64,000 bases of DNA from positions 1-64,000 of the forward strand of contig NZ_JACDIS010000015.1 of the NCBI RefSeq assembly GCF_013839525.1, read 5' to 3'. The notes under the pieces are model-generated. The model saw nothing but the letters and a program-made list of their open reading frames with translations, did not search any database and was not told the origin of the DNA. The stretch's first letter is position 1. Every line of letters starts with the position of its first letter. The stretch comes from Chthonobacter rhizosphaerae (GTDB lineage: Bacteria > Pseudomonadota > Alphaproteobacteria > Rhizobiales > Pleomorphomonadaceae). The position numbers and the translations under genes are program-made. Shown here piece by piece: positions 8,743 through 17,185 of the stretch.

Positions 8743-9199
8743 TCAACAAGCCTTTCAACCGCAACATGATTCAAAGACGAGAAGGTGGATCAATCTAAGT
8801 TATCGAAATGCAAACGCGACTTAAAACTGACTATTCTAACCTAGTTTCCGTGAACGACTATTTATTCTGTTCTGCATTTCTGCTGATTTGGCGATTCGTG
8901 CTGTCAGCAAGATCCTAGATCAATCAGCGCGCCTAAAGGTGCATTTGGTCCGATTGATGTCTTTATCAGTCGCGTGGTTACGTAGCGCTCCAAAAGTAAC
9001 TTTCTATCGGCAGGAACATCGCTTCTCGATCGGCGCAACTTGAAGCTTTGGATAGTGCAGTTTTTCTACCGTTCGGCGGTAGTTTGGCGAAAAGCCAGGT
9101 GCTTAGCGTCCTTTCTCAAGAGACCTGTTTGGCCTGATCAAGATCGCGTATCGGTCCAGGTGCTGACTCCGAAGAGTTGCGTGTGTTTCGCCGTCTTCG
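8743..9199. other. Spacer up to the island junction
   Basis: About 450 bases of low-GC DNA upstream of the hydrolase-TPR gene. No gene is seen. Near 9190-9205 the sequence passes abruptly into high-GC coding DNA of a racemase lacking its start, marking a recombination junction. Confidence 0.55.
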
Positions 9200-9805
9200 G
9201 AGGCAAAGCACGCGGCCATCGTCGCCGCCTTCGGCGATCCGGGCCTGCTGGCGGCACGGGAGTTGTTCGACCTGCCCGTCGTCGGTCTCGCGGAAGCCGC
9301 GATGCTGAGCGCCTGCATGCTGGGCGGCCGGTTTTCCATCATCACTTTCGCGCCGCCGCTCCGCGGCTGGTTCGCCGATTGCGTGGCCACGCACGGCCTC
9401 GCCAGCCGCTGCGCCTCGATCCGCGCTCCGGACGCGGCGCCGTCGAGGGACGTCGCCAACGTGCAGGACGAGGCGAAGATCAGGGATCTCCTGGTCAGGC
9501 TTGCCGAGCAGGCGGTGGAGGAGGATGGCGCCGAAGTCATCATCTTCGGGGGCGCGCCGCTGACGGGACTGGCCGCGCTGATCCGCGACCGCGTGCCCGT
9601 ACCCGTCGTGGACCAGACCGTCGCCGCGGTGAAACAGGCCGAGGCGCTGGTCGCCCTGAAGGTGCGGCCGGCGCTGGCGGGCGGCACCCGTCGGCCGGAT
9701 CCGAAACAGAGCCGCGGCCTGCCCCGCCCCCTGGCGGACTGGCTGGCCCATGAGGAGGCGCCGGCCGCCGCCCACTCCCGCGGCCCGGGCGGAGAAAACG
9801 AATGA
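9200..9805 (+). pseudogene. Asp/Glu/hydantoin racemase, 5'-truncated
   Basis: In-frame sequence from about 9200 reads KHAAIVAAFGDPGLLAAREL, then DLPVVGLAEAAM, typical of the middle of aspartate/glutamate/hydantoin racemases, with a later FGGAPLTGLA segment. Family members are usually about 220-240 residues. Here the first 65-70 residues, including the usual N-terminal ITVINPNTS-like strand and the first catalytic Cys region, are missing. An in-frame stop lies at 9164 and no ATG or ribosome site precedes the homology; a TTG at 9263 is the only nearby start. In the second catalytic position (IIFGGAP) the usual Cys is Gly. The gene is therefore probably inactive. Its stop overlaps the ATG of the next gene (ATGA), so the pair was once an operon. 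Confidence 0.78.
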
Positions 9806-10530
9806 GCGCAGTCCCACCCTTCCGCATCGGCATGCTCACGCCGTCGTCGAACACGGTGCTGGAGCCCTACACGGCCGCGCTGCTGGCCCCGCTCTTCCCC
9901 AGGGTGACCGCCCACTTCGGGCGGTTCCGAGTGACGCGCATCGGCCTCGATCCAGGCGCCGACGCGCAATTCTCGCAGGAGCCGATCCTGGCGGCCTCCG
10001 ATCTCCTGGCGGACGCCAAGGTCGATCTGATCGCCTGGAACGGGACCTCGGCCTCCTGGCTCGGGATCGACACGGACGAGCGGCTCTGCGCGGCGATCAC
10101 GGCGCGGTGCGGCGTCCCGGCGACCAGCGCTGTCCTGAGCCTGCGGCGCTATCTGGCGGGACACGGCATCACTCGGATCGGGCTCGTGACGCCCTACACC
10201 TCGGACGTCCAGGCGCGGATCGTTCAGACCTTCGCGCGCGACGGGATCACCACGGTGGCCGAGCGCCACCTCGGCGTTTCGGACAACTTCTCCTTCGCGA
10301 CCGTGCCGGAGGGCGAGATCGCCGATCTCTGCCGCGCGGTCGCGGTGGAGATGCCCCAGGCGATCGTGGTGCTCTGCACCAACATGCGCGGGACGCTGAT
10401 CGCCGCGGACCTGGAGGCGGAGCTCGGCGTCACCGTCCTCGACTCCGTCGCCTTCACCCTCTGGGGGTGCTTCGCCGAACGTGGCCTTCCGACCAGGGAT
10501 CTCGCGGGGTTCGGCCGCCTTTTCGCCTGA
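9802..10530 (+). CDS. Maleate isomerase / arylmalonate decarboxylase-like protein
   Basis: A 242-residue member of the Asp/Glu racemase superfamily, in the maleate cis-trans isomerase / arylmalonate decarboxylase branch. It shows GMLTPSSNTVLEP near the N-terminus and WNGTSASWLG at residues 79-88. Gly81-Thr-Ser stands where isomerases have the first catalytic Cys. The second motif is VVLCTNMRG with Cys192. A single catalytic Cys with Gly at the first site is the arrangement of arylmalonate decarboxylase rather than of two-Cys isomerases, so decarboxylation is possible. The start overlaps the stop of the truncated racemase by four bases. With the upstream promoter and gene start lost at the island junction, its expression is doubtful. 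It converges on the PfkB gene of the catabolic operon. Confidence 0.82.
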   Translation: MSAVPPFRIGMLTPSSNTVLEPYTAALLAPLFPRVTAHFGRFRVTRIGLDPGADAQFSQEPILAASDLLADAKVDLIAWNGTSASWLGIDTDERLCAAITARCGVPATSAVLSLRRYLAGHGITRIGLVTPYTSDVQARIVQTFARDGITTVAERHLGVSDNFSFATVPEGEIADLCRAVAVEMPQAIVVLCTNMRGTLIAADLEAELGVTVLDSVAFTLWGCFAERGLPTRDLAGFGRLFA

Positions 10531-10590
10531 TGGCGGCCGGTTCGCCGAACCCACGGCCGGTGTGCGGTCCGGCCGCCCGTAAACCGGGCA

Positions 10591-11481
10591 TCAGCCGGCG
10601 GCGAGCATCGCCCGCAGGCGGGCGAAGTCGGCCCGCGTGGGCAGAGCCGAAACGGTTCCGGCGCGCGTCACCATCTCGCTCGCGGCGGCGAGCCCGAGCC
10701 GGGCCGCACGGACCGGGTCGCCGGTCGCCAGCCATTCGGCCACGAAGGCGCCGACGAAGGTGTCGCCGGCTCCGGTGGTGTCCACGGGCTCCACCGGCGG
10801 CGCGGGGAGCTCGAGGACCGCGCCGGCCGCGGTGCGGAGCAGGCACCCGGCCGCGCCGCGGGTGACGACCGCCACCGGCACGGGAAGGGCCTTCAGGGCG
10901 CCGGCCGGATCGTCGACGCCGGTCCACTGGGCGGCCTCCACGGCATTGACCACCACCCCGTCGATCCGGTCGGCGAGCGCCGCGAAGGCGGGCGAGAAGG
11001 GCGCGGGGTTGAGGATGACGCGGGCCCCGGCGGCGCGCCCCGCCTCGGCGGCGCGCCGCGTCGTCTCCGCCCGAAGGTTGCCCTGCATCAGGAGCCCGTC
11101 CCCGGAGGAGAGGTCGAGCAGGTCGGGGACCTCGGCCGCGGGCAGCCCTTCGGCGAGCGCGGAATCGGAGACGATGAGGTTCTCGGCGCGGTCGTCCACC
11201 ACGATCATCGACTGGTCGCTCGGGCCGGGGCGGACGACGAGCCCGTCTGCGATGCGCTCGGCTCGGATGAAAGCCCGGATCTCCGTCGCGACGTCGTCCG
11301 TGCCGACGGGCGCGACGAGCCGGACGGTCGCCCCGGCGCGCGCGGCGGCGATCGCCTGGTTGAGGCCCTTGCCGCCGAGATCGCGCGCGGTCGAGCGGGC
11401 GTTGACCGTCTCGCCGGCGGCCGGCAGGCGGCCGACACGGAAGGTGACGTCGCGACCGGCGTTGCCGAAGACGACCAGCAT
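10591..11481 (-). CDS. PfkB-family sugar/nucleoside kinase
   Basis: A 296-residue ribokinase-fold kinase that phosphorylates a sugar or nucleoside with ATP. The N-terminal strand VVFGNAGRDVTFRV is followed by the family GG motif in ARDLGGKGLNQAIAAARAGA (residues about 33-52). The C-terminal signature VDTTGAGDTFVGAFVAEWL (about residue 240) carries the anion hole and catalytic Asp. Length is normal for ribokinase. It is the last gene of the LacI-controlled operon. Its ATG overlaps the stop of the amidotransferase-like gene (ATGA at 11478-11481), indicating translational coupling. The substrate is presumably the product of the upstream hydrolase and is unknown. Confidence 0.9.
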   Translation of the reverse strand: MLVVFGNAGRDVTFRVGRLPAAGETVNARSTARDLGGKGLNQAIAAARAGATVRLVAPVGTDDVATEIRAFIRAERIADGLVVRPGPSDQSMIVVDDRAENLIVSDSALAEGLPAAEVPDLLDLSSGDGLLMQGNLRAETTRRAAEAGRAAGARVILNPAPFSPAFAALADRIDGVVVNAVEAAQWTGVDDPAGALKALPVPVAVVTRGAAGCLLRTAAGAVLELPAPPVEPVDTTGAGDTFVGAFVAEWLATGDPVRAARLGLAAASEMVTRAGTVSALPTRADFARLRAMLAAG

Positions 11482-12257
11482 CACGCGGCCGGCGTCGTCA
11501 GCCACTCCAGCGCCTGGGTCCAGAGCTGCCGGTAGCCCGGCCAGTCGACGAAGGGCTGCGGCAGCCAGTGCGGGCCGATGTCGGACGTCCAGGCCAGCGT
11601 GCGGCCCCTGCCGCGGGAGCCGGCGACGAGCAACGGGTGGCCGCCCTGCTCCTCCGGCAGGCGGGCGATGACCTCGATGCCGGGTTGGTCTTTCAGCAGC
11701 ACCTCGTTGACGCCGAGAAGCGCCGGCCAGGGCGAGGGCAGGCCCGCGACGATCGGATGGTCCGGCAGGAGGACGTCGGCCACGATCCCCTCCGGGGCCT
11801 CGATGCGGTCGTCGTAGGGCAGGCAGGCGACCGGCAGGGCGTCCTCCACGGGCGTGCGGCGCCAGCGCGCCTTGCCGTCGATGCCCTGGAAGGAGAAGTA
11901 GCCGCCGATCATCATCAGCCCGCCGCCGGCCTCCACATAGTCGCGGATCAGCGACAGGCGATTGGGCACGGTCCGGCCGTGGAGCCACACGTCGGGATGG
12001 AGGAGGAGCGTGTTGGAGCCGATGTCGGAGAGGAGGACGGCGTCGTAGGCCTTCAGCCCCTCCATGGTCATCGGGAAGGCGGTCGCCGCCTCGTGCACCT
12101 TCATGTAGGTGATCTCGAAGGGGCTGTCCTTCAGCGCCTCCACCAGCGGCTCGGCGCCGAGGTGGAAGGTCACGCTGGAGAAGACGTCGAAGCCCTTGTA
12201 GTGGTTGGCGGCGCTCATCCAGCTTTCGCCGACGAGCAGGATCTTCTTCTTCGGCAT
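11481..12257 (-). CDS. Glutamine-amidotransferase-like / ThuA-type protein
   Basis: A 258-residue protein of the class I glutamine amidotransferase-like fold, as found in sugar-catabolic clusters with ThuA-like proteins. Landmarks are KKKILLVGESWMSAANHYKG at the N-terminus, YDAVLLSDIGSNTLLL, YVEAGGGLMMIGGYFSFQG at the nucleophile-elbow position, and a C-terminal TSDIGPHW segment. At the elbow a Gly/Tyr replaces the Cys of true glutaminases, so a hydrolytic amidotransferase reaction is unlikely and a sugar-binding or isomerising role is more plausible. The start at 12257 is preferred over an upstream ATG at 12272 because GGAGG lies at 12262-12266. It is 15 bases from the phosphotriesterase-like gene and overlaps the kinase gene. 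Confidence 0.8.
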   Translation of the reverse strand: MPKKKILLVGESWMSAANHYKGFDVFSSVTFHLGAEPLVEALKDSPFEITYMKVHEAATAFPMTMEGLKAYDAVLLSDIGSNTLLLHPDVWLHGRTVPNRLSLIRDYVEAGGGLMMIGGYFSFQGIDGKARWRRTPVEDALPVACLPYDDRIEAPEGIVADVLLPDHPIVAGLPSPWPALLGVNEVLLKDQPGIEVIARLPEEQGGHPLLVAGSRGRGRTLAWTSDIGPHWLPQPFVDWPGYRQLWTQALEWLTTPAA

Positions 12258-12272
12258 AGGTCCTCCGGTCAC

Positions 12273-13334
12273 TCAGTCGGCCTGGAACACGCGGCGCGGA
12301 TTGTCGACGAGCATCGTGCGGATCTGGTCGTCCGTCACGCCGTGCCGCCTCAGCCGAGCCGCGAAATGGGTGGGAACATAGGCGTAGCCGAAGCCGCCGT
12401 GGCGGGTCAGCATCATCTTCAGGAAGACGTCCTGGGAGAGCAGGATCCGGTCGACGAAACCGGCGTCGATCAGCCCCTTGATCGCGGTGGCGTTCTCCTC
12501 GTCGGAGGGGCATTGGACGCCCTGGTCGGCGTACCAGTAGTCCATGCCGATCATGTCGTACTCGATGTAGGCGCCGCGCGCGGCAAGCCGCGTCTGGTAG
12601 TCGACGTCACGCCAGGACGGGCCCATGTGGCAGAGGATGGTGTGCGAAAGATCCGCGCCCTCCTCCCCGGCGGTGTCCAGCACCCGGTCGCCGTGGCGGT
12701 ACCAGGCCGGCAGGTGCACCATCAGCGGCAGGCGGGTGCGCGCCTGGGCGCGGGCCGCGCCGCGCAGGCTCTTCTCCTCGTCGGCGGTGAAGTCACCGGA
12801 AACGCCGATCTCGCCGATGAGGCCGATCCGGGCGTCCGTGCCGTCGACGCCCTCCAGCGCCTCGGCGACGATCTCGTCGGCGATCGCGTCGGCGCTCAGA
12901 CGGGCGACCTCGGGCGGGTGCGAGGACTGGAGGTAGTAGCCGGAGCCCATCACGATGTTGAGCCCGGTGATCGCCGCGATCTCGCGCAATTTCGCCGGAC
13001 TGCGGCCGATGCCCCGGCAGGTCGGATCGACGACGGAGCGCCCGCCGGCCGCCTTGAAGAGCATCAGCTCGGCGGCGGCGGCCCGGTGGTCGTCGAGGGC
13101 GCAGTTGTCCAGGTTGACGAAGGGGTCCATGCGCAATTCGCCGAGGATGCCCGCATGCACCGGCTCGGTGCCGAGATGGGCGCGCTCCGGCTCCGTCGGC
13201 GGGTTCCACCAGCAGCGGCAGTCGTTGACGAGATGCTCGTGCATCAGCGTCAGGCCGAGGTCGCCGGCCGGGATGGGGCCGTTCACGGTCATCACGAGGC
13301 CGGAGCCGACGTGGGCGGGCGAGAGTTCGCTCAT
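12273..13334 (-). CDS. Phosphotriesterase-family metal hydrolase (lactonase-like)
   Basis: A 353-residue amidohydrolase-superfamily TIM barrel of the phosphotriesterase family. It has the metal ligands in order: His32-x-His34 (LTLMHEHL), Glu175 (IGEIGVSG) in the place of the carboxylated lysine, His207 (LMVHLPA), His236 (ILCHMGPS) and Asp302 (LLSQDVF). A bridging Glu instead of Lys is known in the Php subgroup and is not a defect. Relatives characterised in bacteria often hydrolyse sugar lactones or related esters. Its place between an ABC sugar-type transporter and a PfkB kinase fits ring opening of an imported lactone or ester. ATGA overlaps link it to the permease upstream. The true substrate is not known. 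Confidence 0.88.
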   Translation of the reverse strand: MSELSPAHVGSGLVMTVNGPIPAGDLGLTLMHEHLVNDCRCWWNPPTEPERAHLGTEPVHAGILGELRMDPFVNLDNCALDDHRAAAAELMLFKAAGGRSVVDPTCRGIGRSPAKLREIAAITGLNIVMGSGYYLQSSHPPEVARLSADAIADEIVAEALEGVDGTDARIGLIGEIGVSGDFTADEEKSLRGAARAQARTRLPLMVHLPAWYRHGDRVLDTAGEEGADLSHTILCHMGPSWRDVDYQTRLAARGAYIEYDMIGMDYWYADQGVQCPSDEENATAIKGLIDAGFVDRILLSQDVFLKMMLTRHGGFGYAYVPTHFAARLRRHGVTDDQIRTMLVDNPRRVFQAD

Positions 13335-14332
13335 GTGCGCCTCCTGCGTCCGGCCGCGAGGCGGGAGAACACCCGCGCGTTGAGCCAGACGGCGAGCAGG
13401 ATGATGGAGCCGGTGACGATCTGGGTGAAGAAGGGCGAGACGTGCGCCAGGATGAGGCCGTTACCGATGACCGCGATGGTGAGCGCGCCGAGGATCGTGC
13501 CCAGCATCGAGCCGCGCCCGCCCATCAGGGACGTGCCGCCGAGGACCACGCCGGCGATCACGTCGAGCTCGAAGCCGACCGCCGCGTTGGAGCTGCCGGA
13601 CCCGAGCCGCGCCGCGATGACGATGCCCGCGACGGCCGAGGCGAGGCCGGTGAGGACATAGACCCGCAGGAGGACGGCGCGGGTCGGGATGCCGGCCCGG
13701 CGGGCGGCCTCCTGATTGGCGCCGATGGCGGTGACGTAGCGGCCGAACCGCATGGAGGAGAGCGCGACGAAGCCCGCCACGGCGGCGGCGACGGCGATCC
13801 AGGCCGGCGCGGGTACGCCGGCGAACCAGCCCCGGCCGATCTGCACGAAGCCGATGCCGGTGGGGATCGGGACGGAGAAGCCTTCCGTCATCAGGAGCGC
13901 GATGCCGCGAAGGGCCGAAAGCCCGGCGAGGGTGACGATGAAGGGCTGGATGCCCTGGAAGGCGATGAACCAGCCCTGGACCGCCCCGATGCCGGCGCCG
14001 ATGGCGAGGAGGACGGGCACGACCAGCTGCCAGGGCACGCCGGCCTGGATGAGGATGGCGGCGAGCGCGTTGACCAGCGCCACCGAGGAGCCGACGGAGA
14101 GGTCGATCCCGCCCGTGGTGATCACGAACGTCATGGCGACGGCGACGATCAGGATCGGCGCCGCCTGGCGCAGCACGTTGAGAAGGTTGCCGGGCGTCAG
14201 GAACACCGGGCTGAGGGTGGAGAAGATCACCACCATGATGAGGAAGAAGCCGGCGATCGACAGCAACTGGGCATGGGTGGCGAGGACGTCGGCGAGGCGC
14301 GAGCCCTCCGGCCGCGAGGTGTAGGCCGTCAT
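13331..14332 (-). CDS. ABC sugar transporter permease (RbsC type)
   Basis: Inner-membrane permease of a CUT2-type importer, 333 residues with about ten hydrophobic helices. The characteristic segments are VAMTFVITTGGIDLSVGSSV (about residue 65), TLAGLSALRGIALL and IAGVVLGGTSLMGGRGS (about residue 270), the last being the coupling-helix region contacting the ATPase. The start at 14332 overlaps the stop of the ATPase gene (ATGA), and its stop overlaps the ATG of the phosphotriesterase-like gene. It works with the ATPase at 14329 and the binding protein at 15126. Confidence 0.93.
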   Translation of the reverse strand: MTAYTSRPEGSRLADVLATHAQLLSIAGFFLIMVVIFSTLSPVFLTPGNLLNVLRQAAPILIVAVAMTFVITTGGIDLSVGSSVALVNALAAILIQAGVPWQLVVPVLLAIGAGIGAVQGWFIAFQGIQPFIVTLAGLSALRGIALLMTEGFSVPIPTGIGFVQIGRGWFAGVPAPAWIAVAAAVAGFVALSSMRFGRYVTAIGANQEAARRAGIPTRAVLLRVYVLTGLASAVAGIVIAARLGSGSSNAAVGFELDVIAGVVLGGTSLMGGRGSMLGTILGALTIAVIGNGLILAHVSPFFTQIVTGSIILLAVWLNARVFSRLAAGRRRRT

Positions 14333-15114
14333 GCCCGCCCTCCCCTCGCCACGTGCTTCTCGCCGACGATCAGCGAGACGAGATCCTGCAGGTCGGTCTC
14401 GGCCGTTCGCCGCTCGGCGACCTTGGTGCCCTCGTACAGGACGGCGATGCGGTCGCAGACCCGGAAGAGGTCCTGCAGGCGGTGGGTGATGAGCACCACC
14501 GAGACGCCGGAGGCCTTCACCCGGTTGATGAGGGCGAGCACCGCCTCCACCTCGGCGACGGCGAGCGCGGAGGTCGGCTCGTCCATGATGAGCACCTGCG
14601 GGTCGAAGGCGGCGGCGCGGCAGATGGCGATCGCCTGGCGCTGGCCTCCCGAGAGCTGGGCGACCAGATGGTCGAGCTTGGGGATCTTGATCTCCAGGCG
14701 ATCGAGCATCGCGCGCGCGCCGTCGCGCATCGCCCTGCGGTCCAGGAAGGGGCCGCGCATAGGCTCGCGACCGAGGAAGAGATTGCCCGCCACGTCGACC
14801 GTGTCGCAGAGCGAGAGGTCCTGGTAGACCATCTCGATGTGGTGCGCCCGCGCGTCGGCGGGGTTCCGGAACGAAACGGGGTTGCCGTTGACGCGGATCT
14901 CGCCGCCGTCCGGAACGTAAGCGCCGGCGAGGATTTTGGTGAGCGTGGACTTGCCGGCCGCGTTGTCGCCGACGAGGCCGAGGCATTCACCCGCGTGAAG
15001 ATCGAGATCAACGCCGCGCAGCGCCTCGACGGAGCCGAAGCGCTTGACGATGCCGCGCATGGAGATGCGGGGAACGGGAGCGGCCGGAGCCGCTCCCTCG
15101 CTTTCAGCCGCCAT
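14329..15114 (-). CDS. ABC sugar transporter ATPase (single domain)
   Basis: A 261-residue ATP-binding subunit. It has the Walker A motif GDNAAGKSTLTK, Q-loop MVYQDLSLC, ABC signature LSGGQRQAIAI, Walker B VLIMDEPTSAL and switch His in VVLITHRL. Only one nucleotide-binding domain is present, whereas many CUT2 systems have a tandem one; short single-domain forms do pair with RbsC-type permeases. A short Ala/Pro-rich leader precedes the domain. ATG 15114 is given as the start, but a GTG at 15129 overlapping the stop of the binding-protein gene is an equally good candidate and would couple translation. Confidence 0.9.
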   Translation of the reverse strand: MAAESEGAAPAAPVPRISMRGIVKRFGSVEALRGVDLDLHAGECLGLVGDNAAGKSTLTKILAGAYVPDGGEIRVNGNPVSFRNPADARAHHIEMVYQDLSLCDTVDVAGNLFLGREPMRGPFLDRRAMRDGARAMLDRLEIKIPKLDHLVAQLSGGQRQAIAICRAAAFDPQVLIMDEPTSALAVAEVEAVLALINRVKASGVSVVLITHRLQDLFRVCDRIAVLYEGTKVAERRTAETDLQDLVSLIVGEKHVARGGRA

Positions 15115-15125
15115 GGCGGTCGAGC

Positions 15126-16073
15126 TCACTTGAAGACCGCGCGATAGGGCTCGACGTTGTCCTTGGTGACGATGGTGATCGGGACGGGGATGTTGGCGTC
15201 GACCGCCTCGCCCTTGCCGATCTTCACCAGCGCGTCGACCGCGGCGGCGCCCATGCCGGCCGGATCCTGCTGGACCACGCCCACCACATAGCCGGCGTCG
15301 ATGCCCTGGATCGCCTGGGCGGTGAGATCCCAGCCGAACACCTTCACCTGGTCCTGCTTGCCCTGGCTTTCCACGGCAGCGACGGCGCCGAGGAGCGCCG
15401 GCTCGCCGGTGGCGTAGATGGCGGTGAGGTCGGGGTTGGCCGTCATCAGGCTCTCGGCGGCGGCAAGCGCGCTGTCCTGCACGTTGCGGCCGTCGACGAC
15501 GCCGGCCATGGTGACGCCGGAGGCGCCCTTCACCACGTCCTCGAAGCCCTTCTGGCGGATGTTCTGGATGGTGGAGTTCAGCGCGCCGACGATGCCGAGC
15601 TTGGCGCTGCCGCCCATGCCCTCGCCCACGTACTTGACGAAGAATTCGCCCATCGCCCGTCCGGCGCCCTCGTTGTCGACGCCGACTTGCGCCTTCTGCG
15701 GGCCTTCGGGCAGCACGGCGTCCACCGCCACGACCGGAATGCCGGCCGCCGCCGCGGCGTTCACCGCCGGCATGATGCCGTTGGTGTCGATGGCGACGAC
15801 CACGAGGCCGGCCACCTTCTGCTCGATATAGGTCTCGATCGCGTTGTTCTGCGCGGCCGGATCGTTGTTGGCGTTGAAGATGACGAGGTTGACGCCGGCG
15901 GCGTCGGCGGCCTTCTGGGCCCCCTCGTTCATCTGGGTGAAGAACAGCGCCTGCTGGTTGATCTGGACGAGGCCGATGGTGGGCTTGTCCTGGGCGAGCG
16001 CCGTGCCGGCGGAGAGCGCCAGCATGGAGGCCGCAAGGGTTCCGAGGACCTGACGCCTGTCGAAAGTGGTCAT
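15126..16073 (-). CDS. Periplasmic sugar-binding protein (RbsB type)
   Basis: A 315-residue substrate-binding protein of the Peripla_BP_4 class. A Tat-like or Sec signal peptide (MTTFDRRQVLGTLAASML... ALAQ) precedes the mature domain starting DKPTIGLVQINQQALFFTQM. Conserved segments include NANNDPAAQNNAIETYI and VAIDTNGIMPAV, GALNSTIQNIRQKGFED, and the hinge-side GWDLTAQAIQGIDAGYVVGV. This class captures pentoses, hexoses or polyols. It is the first transport gene behind lacI, with a 54-base gap carrying a purine-rich AAAGAG ribosome site. It defines the specificity of the system, which cannot be deduced from sequence alone. Confidence 0.93.
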   Translation of the reverse strand: MTTFDRRQVLGTLAASMLALSAGTALAQDKPTIGLVQINQQALFFTQMNEGAQKAADAAGVNLVIFNANNDPAAQNNAIETYIEQKVAGLVVVAIDTNGIMPAVNAAAAAGIPVVAVDAVLPEGPQKAQVGVDNEGAGRAMGEFFVKYVGEGMGGSAKLGIVGALNSTIQNIRQKGFEDVVKGASGVTMAGVVDGRNVQDSALAAAESLMTANPDLTAIYATGEPALLGAVAAVESQGKQDQVKVFGWDLTAQAIQGIDAGYVVGVVQQDPAGMGAAAVDALVKIGKGEAVDANIPVPITIVTKDNVEPYRAVFK

Positions 16074-16127
16074 TGCTCTTTCTCCCCTCTTGATCGCGCG
16101 CGGGACCTTTCCCGTCGCGTGATGTCG

Positions 16128-17162
16128 TCAGGCCGCCCCCGGCAGCCGAAATCCCCGGCATGGCGCGACCGAGGCCCGCTCGACGAGGCGCACCGGCAGG
16201 CGCAGCGCGTCGTCGATCGGCTCCGCGCCTTCGATCATGGCGATCAGCCGCTCCGCGCTCAGCCGGCCCAGCGCGGCGATGGGCTGCTCCACGCTGGTCA
16301 GCGCCGGCCCGAGGAGCCCCACGATGGGCAGGCCGTCGAAGCCGACGAGCGACAGGTGATCCGGAATCGCAACGGACCGCGCGTTCGCCCGGGCGAGCAC
16401 GCCGAGGGCGATCGCGTCCGACCCGGCGAAGACCGCCGTCGGCGGATCGGGCCGATCGAACAGCGCCGCCGCCGCGGCGGTGGCCGGCTCGACCTCGTAG
16501 TCGGTGAAGACGTGCCAGTCGGACAGGGGCGACACGCCCGCCTCGGCGAGCGCGAGGCGCCAGCCTTGCGCCCGCTCGATCGCGCTCATGACGCCGGACG
16601 GGCCGCCGATGTGGAAGATGCGCCGGTGGCCGTTGGCGAGCAGCAGGCGCGTCGCGGCCAGGCCGCCCGCCTCGTTCTCCACGAAGAAGCGCGGCGCGCG
16701 GCCGCCCGCGACGTCCTCGTCGACGATGACGACCCGGCCCGGGTGGCGGTTGATGCGCTCGGCGAGGCGGCCATCGTCCTCGTGGTTGGTGATCACGATC
16801 AACCCGTCCACGAAGCCCGTGGCGAGCCGGTCGAAGCAGGCGAGTTCGCGCTCGATGAGATTGCGCGACGACCAGATCATCAGGTCGAAGCCGCCCTCGA
16901 CCGCCACGCGCTCGGCCTCTCCGGCGATGAGGGCGAAGAAGGGATTGGAAATGTCCGGCACGAGGATGCCGATGGTGTCCGCCCGCCCGCGGGAGAGGCG
17001 CCGGGCCTGGGCGTTCGGCCGGTAGTCGAGCTCGCGGATGGCGGCGCGGATGCGGTCCGTGGTGGCCGGCGGCAGCTGGATGGACCCGTTCAGCCAACGC
17101 GACACGGTGGTCGGCGAAACCTTCGCCGCCTTGGCCACCTCGGTGAGCGTCGCCTTGCGCAC
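16128..17162 (-). CDS. LacI-family transcriptional regulator
   Basis: A 344-residue repressor. The N-terminal DNA-binding helix-turn-helix is TEVAKAAKVSPTTVSRWLNG with the hinge helix PNAQARRLSRGRADTIGILV. The rest is a periplasmic-binding-protein-like effector domain (for example ISNPFFALIAGE, AVFAGSDAIALGVL and PDHLSLVGFDG). It heads the transporter/catabolic operon on the same strand. A perfect palindrome with the LacI-type central CG lies 12 bases ahead of its start, so it probably represses itself and the operon until the imported compound or a derivative binds. Confidence 0.93.
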   Translation of the reverse strand: MRKATLTEVAKAAKVSPTTVSRWLNGSIQLPPATTDRIRAAIRELDYRPNAQARRLSRGRADTIGILVPDISNPFFALIAGEAERVAVEGGFDLMIWSSRNLIERELACFDRLATGFVDGLIVITNHEDDGRLAERINRHPGRVVIVDEDVAGGRAPRFFVENEAGGLAATRLLLANGHRRIFHIGGPSGVMSAIERAQGWRLALAEAGVSPLSDWHVFTDYEVEPATAAAAALFDRPDPPTAVFAGSDAIALGVLARANARSVAIPDHLSLVGFDGLPIVGLLGPALTSVEQPIAALGRLSAERLIAMIEGAEPIDDALRLPVRLVERASVAPCRGFRLPGAA

Positions 17163-17173
17163 GGGTCGCTCCG

Positions 17174-17185
17174 TAAAGCGCTTTA
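17174..17185. promoter_or_regulatory. Probable LacI-family operator
   Basis: Perfect 12-bp palindrome TAAAGCGCTTTA with a central CG, 12 bases upstream of the lacI start. This is the form typical of LacI-family sites in alphaproteobacteria. No second copy was seen before the binding-protein gene, so the operon would be controlled from this single site. Confidence 0.72.
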
